Assembly: GCA_028023455.1 (NCBI GenBank)
Contig: JAQFVV010012499.1
Location: 746,001-810,000 of the forward strand
Origin: Epiperipatus broadwayi
Taxonomy: Eukaryota > Onychophora > Udeonychophora > Euonychophora > Peripatidae
DNA: 64,000 nucleotides
Direction of reading: 5' to 3'
This document shows positions 46,249-59,090 of the stretch, piece by piece. The translations under genes and the position numbers were made by a program. Numbering within the stretch: the stretch's first letter is position 1; every line of letters starts with the position of its first letter. The notes beneath the pieces are model-generated. The model made no database searches. It was not told the DNA's origin and was given only the letters and a program-made list of their open reading frames with translations.

Positions 46249-49200
46249 ATTTTTATTTTGATTATTAGATATCCATTTACTGATCAATGTTAGATGATTA
46301 TCAAACATCTATTATCATCCATATGGGAAAAGATCCTAATTTCATTTGGCCTAAATTTAAATCTGAGATCATAAATATGGCAGATATATGTACTATCTCT
46401 ACTGTAATCTCCTAAAATTTAATTGCATAAATTCAAAATAGACTTTTTTTGATTACTAAGCAATAACAACTTGTGAATGATAATTTATTTCTCTTAGTTA
46501 ACATTTAATAAATTATTATATATCATATTATTTAAGATTTATTGTATAGGAAATTGCTAATAATAGAAAATATATACACCTGGGTCTCGTTTTAAGTGGA
46601 ATATTTTAATGTGATTTTGAAGTTATGTGATTCATGTTTCTTCTTAATATTTTTTTATATTTCATTATATTTATTAGACATCAAGAAATTTAAATTATTA
46701 ATAAATTATTTTCACTTGAAAAACTTTTTTTTGCAAAAATATAATGTTATAGTAGCAGCTAACATGAATATGGCCTGAATATGTTATTTAGAATCTTAGC
46801 TTCTATATAAATAACTTACTTATACTAATGAGTAAATAATAATAATAGATTTATACGTACATATAAAAATATCACAATAAATATTCAAAATTTTTAAACC
46901 TTTAAAATGTATTTTGTTAGATATTAATAGAAATAAATATTTTTTTAGATTTTTAAAATAAATAATAACAAAGATTTTATTGATTTTATAAACTGAAAAT
47001 AATCTTTCTAATGATAATATCTATTTTTTTTTTGTTTTGATTGCGATCTCATTTTTTTAATATAGAAACAGAAAATCATTAACACAGCTCAAGACTGAAA
47101 GTGGCGCTAGTTGTACATTACATCATGAATGTGATTTCTTACTAGTTCACAAATGAACACAGTGATAATAATTAAAATATGTATGAAAAAATGTGAAATT
47201 AAATACTGTAGTTAATAAAAAAAGTTTGTCTTGTATTAATTTTTTTCAAATATTTGAAATTTTTTATTAGTCATACTTTATTTCCTTATTTTTTTAATGC
47301 GAATTTTAAAGTAATTTTTTCTTGTTGCTTTGGTTTTATGCAACTTCTGAAAATTACTGGAACATACCATTTTTCAAGGTAAGTTACGTTTATTTTTGTG
47401 CAATTTCTTTTGTACGCATTTTCTGAGGAACCTATCTGCATAAAATGAGACCCAGATGTATTTTAATATTACAATAAATAATAGCCATTATTAATAATAA
47501 TGAAAGAAAGAAAATTATTAATATCATTATTTGTGTTTTAATTTGTCAATAATTTACTATTAAAAATAAGATAAAATATTATTTAAATAGCCCACAATAG
47601 AGGTATAGCTCTCTCTAGCAATATAGATAGGGTGAAAGTTTGATAACTATCTGATCAAAGATTTTAAGCTTGTTTGTGATATAAAAAAATCCAAATTGCC
47701 TTTGGATTTGAGTCTTGGTTTAGGATAACAGTGAGTAATTATTGTGCTCAAAGTCCATCTATATCATAACTATAGTCATTTTCAAACATAACCAATTTAA
47801 AACAGAATAAAGATTTTTTAAGTCCTCAAATCCATATCATCTCTTATCCATATCACTTCAGTAAACATCCTTATCTTATCCACACACCTCACAAATAAGT
47901 TTTTATAGATCTTTTACAAATGTTTTGATCTAGTTTGATACTTCAACTATTCATCTATTATTGTCATTTTTCATAATATATTCAAATCAATTCTACTGCA
48001 GCCTCTTATTTCTTTCATTGATGCCCATAATACCAATTTCTTCTCTCATCCATATATTCCGACCTTCGATCCCCTCTTGTAATTTTATCTATATTTTATT
48101 GTGTGTATGCTATTAAAATTATTATTATTATAGTTATTAGAACTATAATTACTTTTGATATTGTTTATTTTTATTGAAAAACATAAAATAATTTATTTTG
48201 AAATCGACGTGGGTCTAAATTTTAAGAGTATATTGTTGCTAGTGTTAATTATACAAATTACATAATTGTAATGTGTAAACTAGCAACTATTTATTGATAG
48301 TAATCACTTTTGTCAGCTTTGTATTTTTTAGCTTCGTTAATTAAAATTTTATCTTTCTTTCAAAAAACTGACTTGTCTAATTAAATAATATAGAGAGAAT
48401 TCTTTAAAGAGAAATTGCTTGTTTTCAATAAATCTAAATTACATTGATTGTATACTTCGTCAGGCTTTATACTTTTTTGTTATTAAAAACTGTTTCAAAT
48501 AAATAATTTATTTTTAAATTAAAATTATACTATTATAATGCATTTCATGTATAGTAAACAATAATTAAGCAGCCATCATTCCGTATCATATTAAAATTTG
48601 ATACAAAATTTAATTTTGAAAATTATTATTTATTATTTATTGATTAAAACAATTTCAGATATTATTTTCAAAAGAGTTAATTTTATAAAGCTGCATATAT
48701 TATTATACAAGCAATTATAATTTTTAAAGATTTTTCAAATACATTTTGCAAATTATTTTTTCTTCTATGCGGTAAATCGATTACATTTCCCCCAGTAAAT
48801 TTGAATTCGCCCACATATACATTTAATAATTTTGATTATTACCATTATATCGACATTTCAACAGATATCTTCGGAAAATAAAAGTCTTACGGTAATATTG
48901 TAATGAAATGTTGTAATTCATCTTGACTCTGCAACATTCCTGAATGATTTGTATTATATGAAAGATGATTTATGAAATTAAATCATAATGCTAATATTTC
49001 TATAATTGTATACATGGAATGCATGTTACAACACATGACACGCACACACAGACAGACACACATACACACATATAGTACATAAAATAAAAAAGAATAAGCT
49101 ATAACATTTAAACCAAGCATATATAAAACAATGAGTGAAGAAAGGAGTTGCTATTAACTGAAAGGAGATCCATTGATGCCTCTTTGAGACCTCAAAATTA

Positions 49201-52200
49201 CAGGCCAATAAAAATTTCTAATGTGAACTCCATAATCCTTGTTAATGCAACTATTATTATTATGTGTCTGTTCATATTGCAAACAAGCATGGATGTTCTG
49301 CTCAACAATATGCATCATAGTGAGTCTAATGGATTTTTACCTCCAAATTTAAGATTGAAGAAAGCTGTAGTTTTTCAGCTTTCTGATAGTTTTTGACTAA
49401 GATATCAGATGAGTTTCCTTGAGAGCAGGATGACTGTATGTGTGAATGATTTTTGTTTTAAAATAGATATCCACAGTCATAAAAGACAAAAATTAAATTA
49501 TACATTTATTTCCAGGACACTGTAAAATCACCAGTACTAGAGGAATTTGACAGCTGAAAGTAGAGAGTTTTAAAATTTTTAATCAGAGACTCATATTGCT
49601 CTTCACTGTCAACCTTTTATGTGGATTCCTATAGCTTCACATCATATTAAAGTCAAAGAATATTTTATAAATTGGAAAAAACAGTATAATATTAAATGGG
49701 ACATTATTAGACTTTGGAAAGTTAGAAGAAAAGGTGAAGGAATAAATTAATTTAGAAAGTATATTTGTACTTTACTACAAAAACACAAATATTAAAAACC
49801 TTAAATAGTGTGGAATTCATTATAAATAAAAATTGGAAGAACAACATTGTAAAAATTGATTTGTTTATTTTAGGTAATATCAAGTTGTTTAAAAATATGT
49901 AAGTTAATTATTAAAATAGGTTAAATTTAAGAAGTAAAGCAATTTCCTGTATGCATGCATGTGTGTGAATTGGTATGCATGTGAGGATATTTAATAAAAT
50001 GTTAATTATAAATAAAGTTAATTTTAGTTATTAAGTATCCAAAAATAAATAAATGGTTAATTTAATCATAAAGGGTTAAACTAAACAGATAAATAGAGTT
50101 TTCGATAAATTAAAAGTGATAATTAAAAATGATAATGAGTATTTATTTTATTATCTTTTTTATTAATTAAATAATTAAAAAAAGTTAATTTCAATTTTTG
50201 AAAGTGTAAATCATCACCTGATAATTGAAAGTAGATCAATATTTCATAAATTTCGTAATTAGTTACATGCAGTAGTTTGAATTTTTTTTGATAGATGTCA
50301 CAATTTTGAAAGGTATGTCTAATTGAGATGCCTATCAGAATAATGGTATAAAAGAGAAAAATTGTTAGTACATGTGTGTGCTGACATTCTCTCATCTGCT
50401 GTTGATCTCATGTGTGTTTACTCTTCAACAAGAAAACAGTAATTTTTTTTTTTTTTATTTAAAGTGTTAATTTTTTTAAAATTTTTATCATTTCTTAACT
50501 ACTAATGTGAGACTAGATGAAATATAATTAGGTGTTTTGTTTCTTATATCTAATATAATTGGAACCATCTAACTAATTAACAAAATCTTTGAGAGTAATA
50601 GTTACATTTTACTAATTCGGTTTATTAGCTGTGCTTAAACCAGAATTTAAAGATGAACCAGGTAATATGTTTTATATTGTTTTCCAAAACTATATTGGAC
50701 ATCGTACTAGATTATTTTTGCTTTCTATATTTCACCTTTAATAAAAAGAGATTTAAATTAACTGTGGAAAGACTTAAAATTGACTTTAAAGATAAAATTT
50801 TGCTTCCATGGATATTAATGGATTAATGGATCACTTTTGTTATTGGTCAAGTGAAGTAAAACTCTGAAACTTTTAATTGGTCAAGTGACAAACTCTTTGA
50901 TACAAATATTTTCATCTTTTAATATATATTAATTTTAGTTCCGTTTTCAAAAAGTATTTTAATTATTTGTTTTGTTAGGAAAGTAAACGAATGTTTTTTC
51001 AAAAATATATTTTTATTTGTATTTTATAGAAATATTCAAAAGTGAAAAAATCAAAGAAAACATTACGAGTGAATTACAAGCAATCTAAACATCTTTTATA
51101 TTCCTCCCAGATTTGCCGTTATGAATTTTTTAAGAATTTTTTTTAAAAAATCTTAACGTTTTTCTCAAAATAATTATATTTTCAGCATATTATTAAAAAA
51201 ATACACCAAAAACACATTATAATATTTAAATAAATGCCAGAAAAATATGCTAAAACATTAAAAAATCAAATAAACAGCTTGGAGCAACCTAAACTCTTGA
51301 CAAGATGTCAAAATTGTTGCTATGGCTGCTACGGCTGATTTCTTTTTCAATTTACAATCGTGTAAAGTATACAATTTTTTAATAAAACCTTACTACTTTT
51401 GTAAAATAACTATATTTTTAACAGTTTTTATGAAAATTATTTATAATATGTACGAAACATAATAAAAAAAAACCCTTTAAAACATATATTTTCATTTTAG
51501 TGGTGAAAAATATTAATATTTAACGGAATCTTCAGCCAATAAGAATTGAGAATAGGTTGAGAATAGATTATCCAAGCAATTAAAACTGGTCTTTTTCTTT
51601 TGTAAACTTGAAACACTCCTAGTATTGATTTTTTACTTGTAAAATAATTCAAGAGATGACACCATCTTACAGGCCTTGCTCTAAGCTTCAAATCAAACGT
51701 AAATTGGCTACTGTAGCTCATAATATAGCAGAGTTAGAGCAATCTAAAGGTGTCAACCACAAATATGCATTTCAGGCTATTAAAGTGTTATACTATGCCA
51801 GTATGTTTTCTATAATTTAAAATATAATTATGCAATTACTCTTATGAGAAGAAAAGTAAATTTTATATTTTTTCATTGTTAGCTTAAAGTCAATACTATG
51901 GTATACTTTGTCTAGATAGAGATATATATATCTTTACATTTATGAATAGAATTTATGAATACTTTATTTATGGGTAACAGCCAGTATATGTTTATTGAAG
52001 CTCACAATAGTTTTAAAAATTATTATGATATAATAATTGTAGTAATAATTTTTTCATTTAACAAGGTATTTATTAATTTTATATTTAACAATATTTGCCT
52101 ATGCTATTATGCTCACTTTAGTTTATAGAATTTTATGCTCTTTTATTAAATGTGTGTATTTCTTATTAATTGCAAAATTTGTATTATGCTATTTAAAATA

Positions 52201-52554
52201 TATTTTATAGTTATTTGGCTTATGGTAATTTGTTCATTTCATACATTGTTTAATGTACATATTCTTAGAGCATAAAAATTGATTTCTTTAGCTTTTAAGT
52301 GACAATTTTTGTTATTTTGCTACTGTTTTTGCTAGAATTTATGCTTATCACCATTTTAATAAGCATGGAAACATGAAACTTTATTAAATGTTGTTTTACT
52401 TATATTATGCTGTGGAGGATGAAACATGCTCTCCCCATTGTCTAGCATTTATTTCCCATGATGGAATGGCATTTTATACTCTCTGATTATTTTCATGTTT
52501 AGTTAATGTATTTTGGTCCCTAGAGAAAATCATTTTTCATGGTATGTATTCCAT
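46249..52554. other. Long AT-rich stretch without supported genes
   Basis: I see no domain-bearing frame. CA/CACAG-rich simple sequence at 49036-49072 produces a spurious cysteine-rich frame on the minus strand. Frames at 49148-49396, 50123-50395 and 51497-51721 have no recognisable signature. No tRNA-like or ribozyme-like structures were noticed. Confidence 0.4.
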
Positions 52555-53005
52555 TTTTCATGTATTGAGACCTTATCCACACATATATTTTATCTAAGAT
52601 AAAGGTATTGGAATCTACCACAGTATTTATCCAATTATGTAGTGTTGCTTTGAGGACTTTCTTTCTTGTCTTATCCCTCATAATTATATTAGTTACTTTC
52701 CACTATGGAAGGTGAAGTTATTAGTGATTTTATAATTGGTATGGCAATGATAAGGTAGATTTTGGAGTAACTAGTTGCTTCAGGGACACTTTACTATCTA
52801 TAGTGTTTCATTAAGTGAAGCAATGTATATATTGTGGTGTTGTGCCTTGCCAGCAGTTCAAATGTAAGCCAATAAATATATTAGTAATTTTAATGCTTAT
52901 TTTGTGCATAGCTTAGTAAGAGATACACCCATGCAATATCATCTTTATTCCCATCCAGAAGTAGTTTGCCAATGAATTGGTAAGATATTTTTAAGGGTAA
53001 ATATT
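52555..53005 (+). repeat. Interspersed repeat R, copy 2
   Basis: Second copy of the non-coding repeat at 26556-27000 in the same orientation; the blocks around TTTCCACTATGGAAGGTGAAG, CTATCTATAGTGTTTC and CCAATGAATTGGTAAGATA are the clearest. Weaker similarity may continue to about 53150 (ATATGATAATT). The element type is not identified. Confidence 0.6.
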
Positions 53006-54818
53006 TTATTATGTTGCCATGGGCAAAATAAAGTATGTTAAGTGCATGGCTGCTGCTGAGTATTCTCATGTTTTTATTATTAAGCAAGCACTGCTAGACA
53101 GTAATTGTCATATTTGTGTTTTATATGATAATTAACATTATCATAATATTTTGCTGGTAAAATTCAGCCATCAGTCAGTTCAGATTAAAGTGTTTTTTTT
53201 TTAAATCTTTAATGTATCTTAAATAGTGTCAATAAAATATTATAAATTACTACTGGACAAAAAAAGTGTATCTTACAGATAGTTTGCTTTATTGTAGTTT
53301 GAAAGTTTATTAAATGATTATTTAATAAAATAACTTAGCTTAAAATGTATTAAAATAAATTAACCAAATATTGAAACAGTTTTGTTTTAAATAAGTGTAT
53401 CATTAATACACCCAAATGCTTGTATCACTAATAGATAATTTTGCTAGTGTGTAGGTGATCGTTTTATTATTATTGTATGGCATCCTGTTAAAAGAAACGG
53501 TGCCTAAGTTTAGCAAATTACTTTCTAGTAAAAAAAATTGTAAATAAATTTTATCACTTGTAAATTTAATGTTAATGTTAATAAATGTATTAATTTTATT
53601 AAAATTTAGCTTTTGTTTTCTATATATGATTTTATGTGTTCTGAATTTTTAATTATATTACAGAAATCAGATAATCTTTTTACATACAGATCCAAAATCC
53701 CAATTTTAAAATGTAAAAATTGCATAAGTGTTATAATTTCAAAGATTGGAGTTGCAGTTAAAAGAATTGAATATTTATTTGATTTTACTTTGAATTCTTT
53801 AATTCATTTCAGACTGCATATTATTTATTTAGGTTTCAAATAAAGAATACATTATTTAGAACTTAATTATTTTGATTGTGTTGTTGAGGAGTAGTAGAAA
53901 GATATAAATGGTACCCTTTCTTTCTATTTCCTCTAGAGTCAGCCTCGGTAAAAGACTTTGATTTTTCCAAATTTATGTTTTTCTATGCAATTATTAATTA
54001 GATTTAACACTTTTTTAAGTAATCGTTGTTATTGTAATATATTAGGATACACTAGCTTATAAGAGAAGTGTATGTCTCCTTTGGTCTATTAAGATGCAAC
54101 TTATTTGTTCAACAACATAATATGATGATTTATTTTCTATATTAACAAAAAGAAGAACCCTGAAATCATTATTTATTACTTCATCAATTATTGTTAATTC
54201 ATTTATTAGTGCAAAAGTCAATATTCTGGCATAAAATACTTATTATAGTTCATTGTACTATAAAAAAGTTACATTATCTTTCACTCTATAAGAGTCGATT
54301 AGATCAGATCATGATATTGTTTATGAAGATATTTAAAGAAGATACAATGAAGAATTTCATTATAATATTTTACATTAAATGCATACATATGGTACTTAGA
54401 GAATGCATTTTGATAGAGGGAAATTTCATGATTTGAAAAGTATTGCATAGGAATAAGTAAAGTTTTCCCCCTTCCTAATTTATTTATTTACTTTATAATA
54501 GAATGCATATGTCATTGTTTTATAATTCTCTATTATTTTAATACATGTCTCTGTAATAAACATTAATATAACCAATAACCCACTAAGCTTAGCGGTATTG
54601 TTATCATTTTCACTAGGATGGTAATATATTATATTAGCATTAGAGTCTTGATCACAATAAAAATCATTTAAGTTATAAATTGATCTCTCAATTATTTGAT
54701 TCGTTTTAATAGTTATAATATATATATATATATACCAAAAGTTAAATTAGTCAATATAATATACAGAAGTACACAAATTCACAATTAAATCACTAGTTAA
54801 AATCAAATATAAAATCTA
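53006..54818. other. AT-rich stretch without supported genes
   Basis: No recognisable gene or repeat other than short (TA)n at 54718-54734 and T/A-rich simple sequence. Confidence 0.45.
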
Positions 54819-54965
54819 CTATTAAAGATTTTCCTGCTAAGTTAGACTTCTCAAGTGCAAAATAAATATATATTATCAGAAATTTCTGCAATTTCAATTT
54901 ACATTCTAATCATCTTTTATATCAAAAGAACTTTTAAACAAATTGATAGCTTCAAAAAATAAGAA
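54819..54965 (-). pseudogene. Relic of the PLE A 3' end
   Basis: It aligns with 1945-2100: the complement of AGACTTCTCAAGTGCAAA (hammerhead-like side), then a spacer, then CTTTTATATCAAAAGAACTTTTAAA and AATTGATAGCTTCA, which correspond to the last codons of the PLE A endonuclease piece. It is a short 3' remnant, as expected for heavy 5' truncation. Confidence 0.65.
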
Positions 54966-55097
54966 AAAAAAATATTAATATATCTTTTTTTATGAAGATT
55001 AAGAATGCTAAAGTTATTCATTTCTTTAAAAATTTCTTTTGATACTAATGTTAAATGGAATGTGGTTTACGATTATGAAAATTTTATGTGTGTGCGT

Positions 55098-55336
55098 GTA
55101 TATGCAAATCTTGAATTTGTGCAGTTGTTCATTTATATTAACTTAATTAGAATGCACTTAATCTAGAACAACTGCCTCAGGCCAAGAATCAAAGAAAACT
55201 GACATACTGATATATCTCTTCTTTTGGATGCATCGGTTTACTTAGATTCTTGGCCTGGGGCAGATGTTTTAGATTAAGTGTTTTCTAATTAAATTGATAT
55301 AAATAGACAATTCTACACATTCAAGAATTACATATA
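55098..55336. repeat. Inverted repeat with arms of about 105 bp
   Basis: Left arm about 55098-55212 and right arm about 55233-55336 pair through CACTTAATCTAGAACAACTG / CAGATGTTTTAGATTAAGTG and GGCCAAGAATC / GATTCTTGGCC, and outward through TTAATTAG / CTAATTAA. The loop is about 20 bp. It is non-coding. It may be another foldback of a terminal repeat, or a small non-autonomous element. Confidence 0.75.
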
Positions 55337-56639
55337 AACATTCATTAAAAATATTGTATTATAATATATATAGTATTGTGTAGTGTTACTGTGTACTTGA
55401 GAAATAATGAATTTTTAATTATATATCTTGGCTAGTGATTTAATCATGAATTGACATATTTTATTTCATATATATATAAATCAAAATGAAAGACTAAAGA
55501 TAGATCATTGGTATAAATCAATAAAACAAAATTTTTCACTATTTACGCAATAGAAAACTAAAATGTATATATAATAAGAAATACAACAGACTCCAAAAGT
55601 ATGCATACACAAATTGCTTATTTTAAATAATTACATTTCTCAATTCTCTTGGTAATAACTGCTGAACTATTTCTACTGACTTTATACATTTGAGATTATG
55701 TTATCAAGTAAATAAAATGAGTTATAATATAAATATGTATTATATACAAATAAATAAAATTAATATCTGCTATGAAAATGAACAAACGTTTGAATTCAGA
55801 CAAAAAAAATCTGAAGGGTTTTTATCTTTAAAATAGAGTTAGAATTTTCTTTACAATATGGCAAATAGTCATATTCATTAATCCCATTATTATTACCTAA
55901 AGAATAAATCAAAATATCATAATTTTAAAATATATTTACAAACCAGAAGGTGACAATCTTTTTATTTTTACTATTCTATTTGGATAATTTTTAAGAATGC
56001 TTGAAATATATGTAGTGAATGCATTGCTGTATATATTACACATGAACAAATGCTGGTAATATCAATTATATTCAAATATTATGGCATATAAATTTCGATT
56101 TGCAATTAAAAATATTAATATCATAAATTTAATTATATAAAGGTCAATTTATTAATTTGCTTTATGTCCAACCACCCTATATCATAATAAATATATAGAA
56201 TGGCATAATTTAATTTTATTTAAAAGTTTTAACTCTTTTCGATTTAAGTAAAATAGTTGTAAACAAATTAATATTAATTTACAGCAACTGTGGGAAAATA
56301 ATTTTAAATTTAGTAAATTTTGTAAAATGATTTGTATACACAATATGTTGTATAACAAAGTCTTTAGACCAGCACTATTCAAATTCCCAATGGGATTTTG
56401 GATACTTGACTAAAAAAAATTGAACAAAAGTTTAAATCAATTTTAAAATCTGAAATTTTAAATTAACATCTAATGCTAATGGATTTTCAGGTGATAAATA
56501 AGTTGTCAACAAGCAGTTGGCTGAGATTGGATGTTGTATAAATAAACCATATTTTGAACTACACATGTACACACCAATCATTGAAAGAGAACTTGCCACC
56601 AGAATCCACATCTGTTGAAATTTTGACATGTCTTGTTAA
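55337..56639. other. AT-rich stretch without supported genes
   Basis: Nothing recognised except ACCAGAAGGTGACAAT at 55942-55957, a motif seen at 11.65 kb. Minus-strand frames at 56182-56629 have no domain signature. Confidence 0.45.
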
Positions 56640-56880
56640 GGAGAGCAAATCTTTGCTGTTTTTCCATGAGTGAATGGTGAGTTTACTGCCATGCTATGTG
56701 CCTAACAGCTTGACCACCTCATAGATAAAATTCTTCAACAACAGCCTGCCTGGAGAAGAAGACACTGTGAACCTGTCCAGAAAAGAATGCCACCATGCCT
56801 GAAGTGTAAGTGCCGACATCCCTAGCTGCAATGAAGAATCAGTAATATCATTCCAGAACTACAGAGCTCTAAATCAATTA
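56640..56880. other. GC-richer patch, possible exon or repeat
   Basis: It is markedly less AT-rich than its surroundings. The plus strand contains GCCACCATG (a good animal initiation context) followed after eleven bases by a GTAAGT splice-donor-like site. The minus strand contains a pyrimidine tract plus CAG (at about 56830) and GCAGTAAAC about 140 bp later. Both readings are possible and frames are short, so no gene is called. Confidence 0.25.
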
Positions 56881-57129
56881 ATATTTAATTTTCAAAACTC
56901 TTAATTTTAAAAGCTATATAAATGTAAAGAAAGAAATAATTGAAAGTTCAAACCAATGTTAACTCTAATCTGTGTCTAAATTAACCTTTTTATATATAAT
57001 TTACCTGCCTACATTTGTAATTTCAATTTTATTTAAATCAAATCAATGTCTCATTTAGTTCTTATTTCTCTATCACTGCTGTTGTGCCTATCTCTTTCTT
57101 TATATTTATTTATTTATTTTCCAAAAGTA

Positions 57130-57502
57130 ACCTTTATTAGTCAAAAGATTACAAAAAATTATTGGGTACACTTAACTGTGGAGGATTATAAAGTGTTCAA
57201 TGTTACAAGGCAAAACAATTATTGACCAGGTTTACAAGGTATGTACACTCGATAACAAATATATCCATAAAAGGGTTGTATAATTTTGCTTAATGTGTAT
57301 CTATACATGGATGAGCACAGATCTGCACTGTCCCAAAACAATCCATCAAGGGGGTGTAGCAGCCCATCAGAGTGGAAAAGGTGCTGAAAACTTTGACCCT
57401 GTACCCTCCTGGCAGGTTTTCCGGGTAGCAGCAATAATCATCACCAGCCTGCACCCATAAACCAGACCCCCCATGACCACCATCATCAACCCCTGTGAAA
57501 GA
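57130..57502 (-). CDS. Candidate terminal exon, product unknown
   Basis: On the minus strand a pyrimidine-rich tract ends in CAG at about 57503, like a 3' splice site. The next 200 bp are close to 50% GC in a 25% GC setting. An AATAAA polyadenylation signal (complement of about 57133-57138) lies some 370 bp on. One frame stays open from the CAG to a TAA at 57290 (67 residues, Gly/Cys-rich, with QAGDDYCCYPENLPGG). Another gives a hydrophobic segment (MVVMGGLVYGCRLVMIIAAT) ending in TGA. I cannot tell which is coding and recognise neither. It could also be a fragment of an older mobile element. Confidence 0.3.
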
Positions 57503-57758
57503 AATGAGGAGTGCAGACCTGTGCCCACAAATATTACAACAAAACTCTATTACTGTTACAAAGATGACTGTTTTATATATTCTGTATGCCAATGCTTTCA
57601 AACAGTGAGCACTCTAAATTTTAGTAAACTTTAGGAGGATATAATTTAAAATATCTTCATTTAATTATTTTTATTAATGCTGTCAAGTAAGCAGCATGTT
57701 GTTTCAAAATCCTATATTTATAATAATATTGAACCACCATGCACTTGTTATTATTGAT

Positions 57759-57955
57759 TGTTGGACTATCTAGTTCATTTGCATATGCTTTGCATACTGT
57801 TTTTTTTCCCTTGCCCTATTTTTTCATTCTGCAGCTCACAGTACCGCTATGAATATGAGGCAAAAGACCTCGAAAGCGCTTAGCGTGTAATAATTTCTGT
57901 GTATCTTTATAGCTTCTCATTCAAGTGTGGCATACACTTTGTTAATTTTGTATAT
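57759..57955 (+). repeat. Left pseudo-LTR of PLE C
   Basis: TGTTGGACTATCTAG to GTTAATTTTGTATAT, repeated at 60274-60470. It contains nested hairpins at 57845-57885: CGCTA pairs with TAGCG, and inside it GAGG pairs with CCTC, directly followed by GAAA (57872-57875). This echoes hammerhead motifs of PLE terminal repeats, although the CUGANGA block is not recognisable. Confidence 0.9.
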
Positions 57956-58001
57956 TAAATTATCGAATGAGAAGTCTTAAAATCTTTAATACTTTACAAA
58001 T

Positions 58002-59090
58002 ATGAATTTTTATCAACAAAGACTCACATTACGATTTGGCATTTCAGTCAAAACATTGGAACAGCGTCTAACATTCTTGTCTGAATGCAAGAGATTTAAT
58101 ATCGTTCCAAACTGCTGCAGAATAAAAATAAATAACTCTATATATAACCGTGACAAAATCATTGATAAACTACAGTTACGCCTCTTGACTTTTATCATCC
58201 AAGGATGTAAGAACGCATTACGTAAAGAAAGAAAAAGATGGCTCACAATAACAGCAAATAGCACCCTCCCTCAATGGATTATCGATAAACTCAACATTAC
58301 AAAAATAAACCACCGCAAACACTTCGTTTTGAAAATCAAATTTTTAGCTTATAAACAAAATATAAATATTGACTTACAGCAAACTTCGTATGTTAATAGA
58401 ACTGGCCTTACCCCACCTGATAGGATAGCAAGGGTTCTATCCCTTGGACCTAGATTTGTAGGAGGACAATGGAAACAACCCAAATTAGAGCTAATCGCTG
58501 ATGTCGAAGCAAATTTAATTAATAACCCGCATAGAGATAGCATTATAACAAATATAGCTAAATCTATTAAACAAAAACAGTTACATATAAAAGATAATAG
58601 CTGGAATAGCGACATCAAAATTACGAAACAGTTTCTTGATCACAATAATTTAATTTGCCCTAAAGAAAATAAGGGCAATAGATTTGTGCTTTTAAATTCT
58701 CAGGATTATAAGAGGAAAATAAATGAACAAATTACAAATCTACAACTCACTCCTGTTGCACAATTCAACAATAAGCTTAACCGCGATAAATTTGTTTCAT
58801 CCATTCTCCGTCCTCATAAAAACAAAGGCATTTCAATTGCGGAATACTACCGAGTTTATCCTTCCTCCACTAAAGCTCCAAGAATATTTTCCAACATTAA
58901 ACTCCATAAGCCTGGTGAACCATTGCATTTAATGATGGATTTTGGGGGAGTCCATTATTTTCAAACCGCGAAAATGGTTAATCAACTATTAATAGACAGC
59001 TTGGGCTTTGGAAATTATTCTGTTAATTCGTCCTTTCAAGTGATTGTGAAAAAATCAAAAAAGCCACGATCGAAAACAACTTCTATATGA
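58002..59090 (+). CDS. PLE C N-terminal domain and RT fingers
   Basis: A 362-codon frame starting at the first ATG after the left pseudo-LTR. The first 150 residues are basic and not assigned to a domain, as is common for PLE N termini. The RT fingers follow: ICPKENKGNRFVLLNSQDY near residues 219-237 (the family's K.NKG..V.L...DY motif) and PRIFSNIKLHKPGEPLHLM near 294-312 (the IHKPG..LRPI motif). True coding sense ends at about residue 348 (FQVIV), where the phase changes; the last residues, KKSKKPRSKTTSI, are out of frame. The palm continues in the next entry, overlapping by four bases. Confidence 0.85.
   Translation: MNFYQQRLTLRFGISVKTLEQRLTFLSECKRFNIVPNCCRIKINNSIYNRDKIIDKLQLRLLTFIIQGCKNALRKERKRWLTITANSTLPQWIIDKLNITKINHRKHFVLKIKFLAYKQNINIDLQQTSYVNRTGLTPPDRIARVLSLGPRFVGGQWKQPKLELIADVEANLINNPHRDSIITNIAKSIKQKQLHIKDNSWNSDIKITKQFLDHNNLICPKENKGNRFVLLNSQDYKRKINEQITNLQLTPVAQFNNKLNRDKFVSSILRPHKNKGISIAEYYRVYPSSTKAPRIFSNIKLHKPGEPLHLMMDFGGVHYFQTAKMVNQLLIDSLGFGNYSVNSSFQVIVKKSKKPRSKTTSI

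Noticed and set aside
49026-49208. Cysteine-rich small protein on the minus strand
   Set aside because: Arises from a CA/CACAG microsatellite.
57845-57885. Canonical hammerhead in PLE C pseudo-LTR
   Set aside because: Nested hairpin and GAAA are present, but no CUGANGA block and no cleavage triplet in a paired context; kept only as a structural note.
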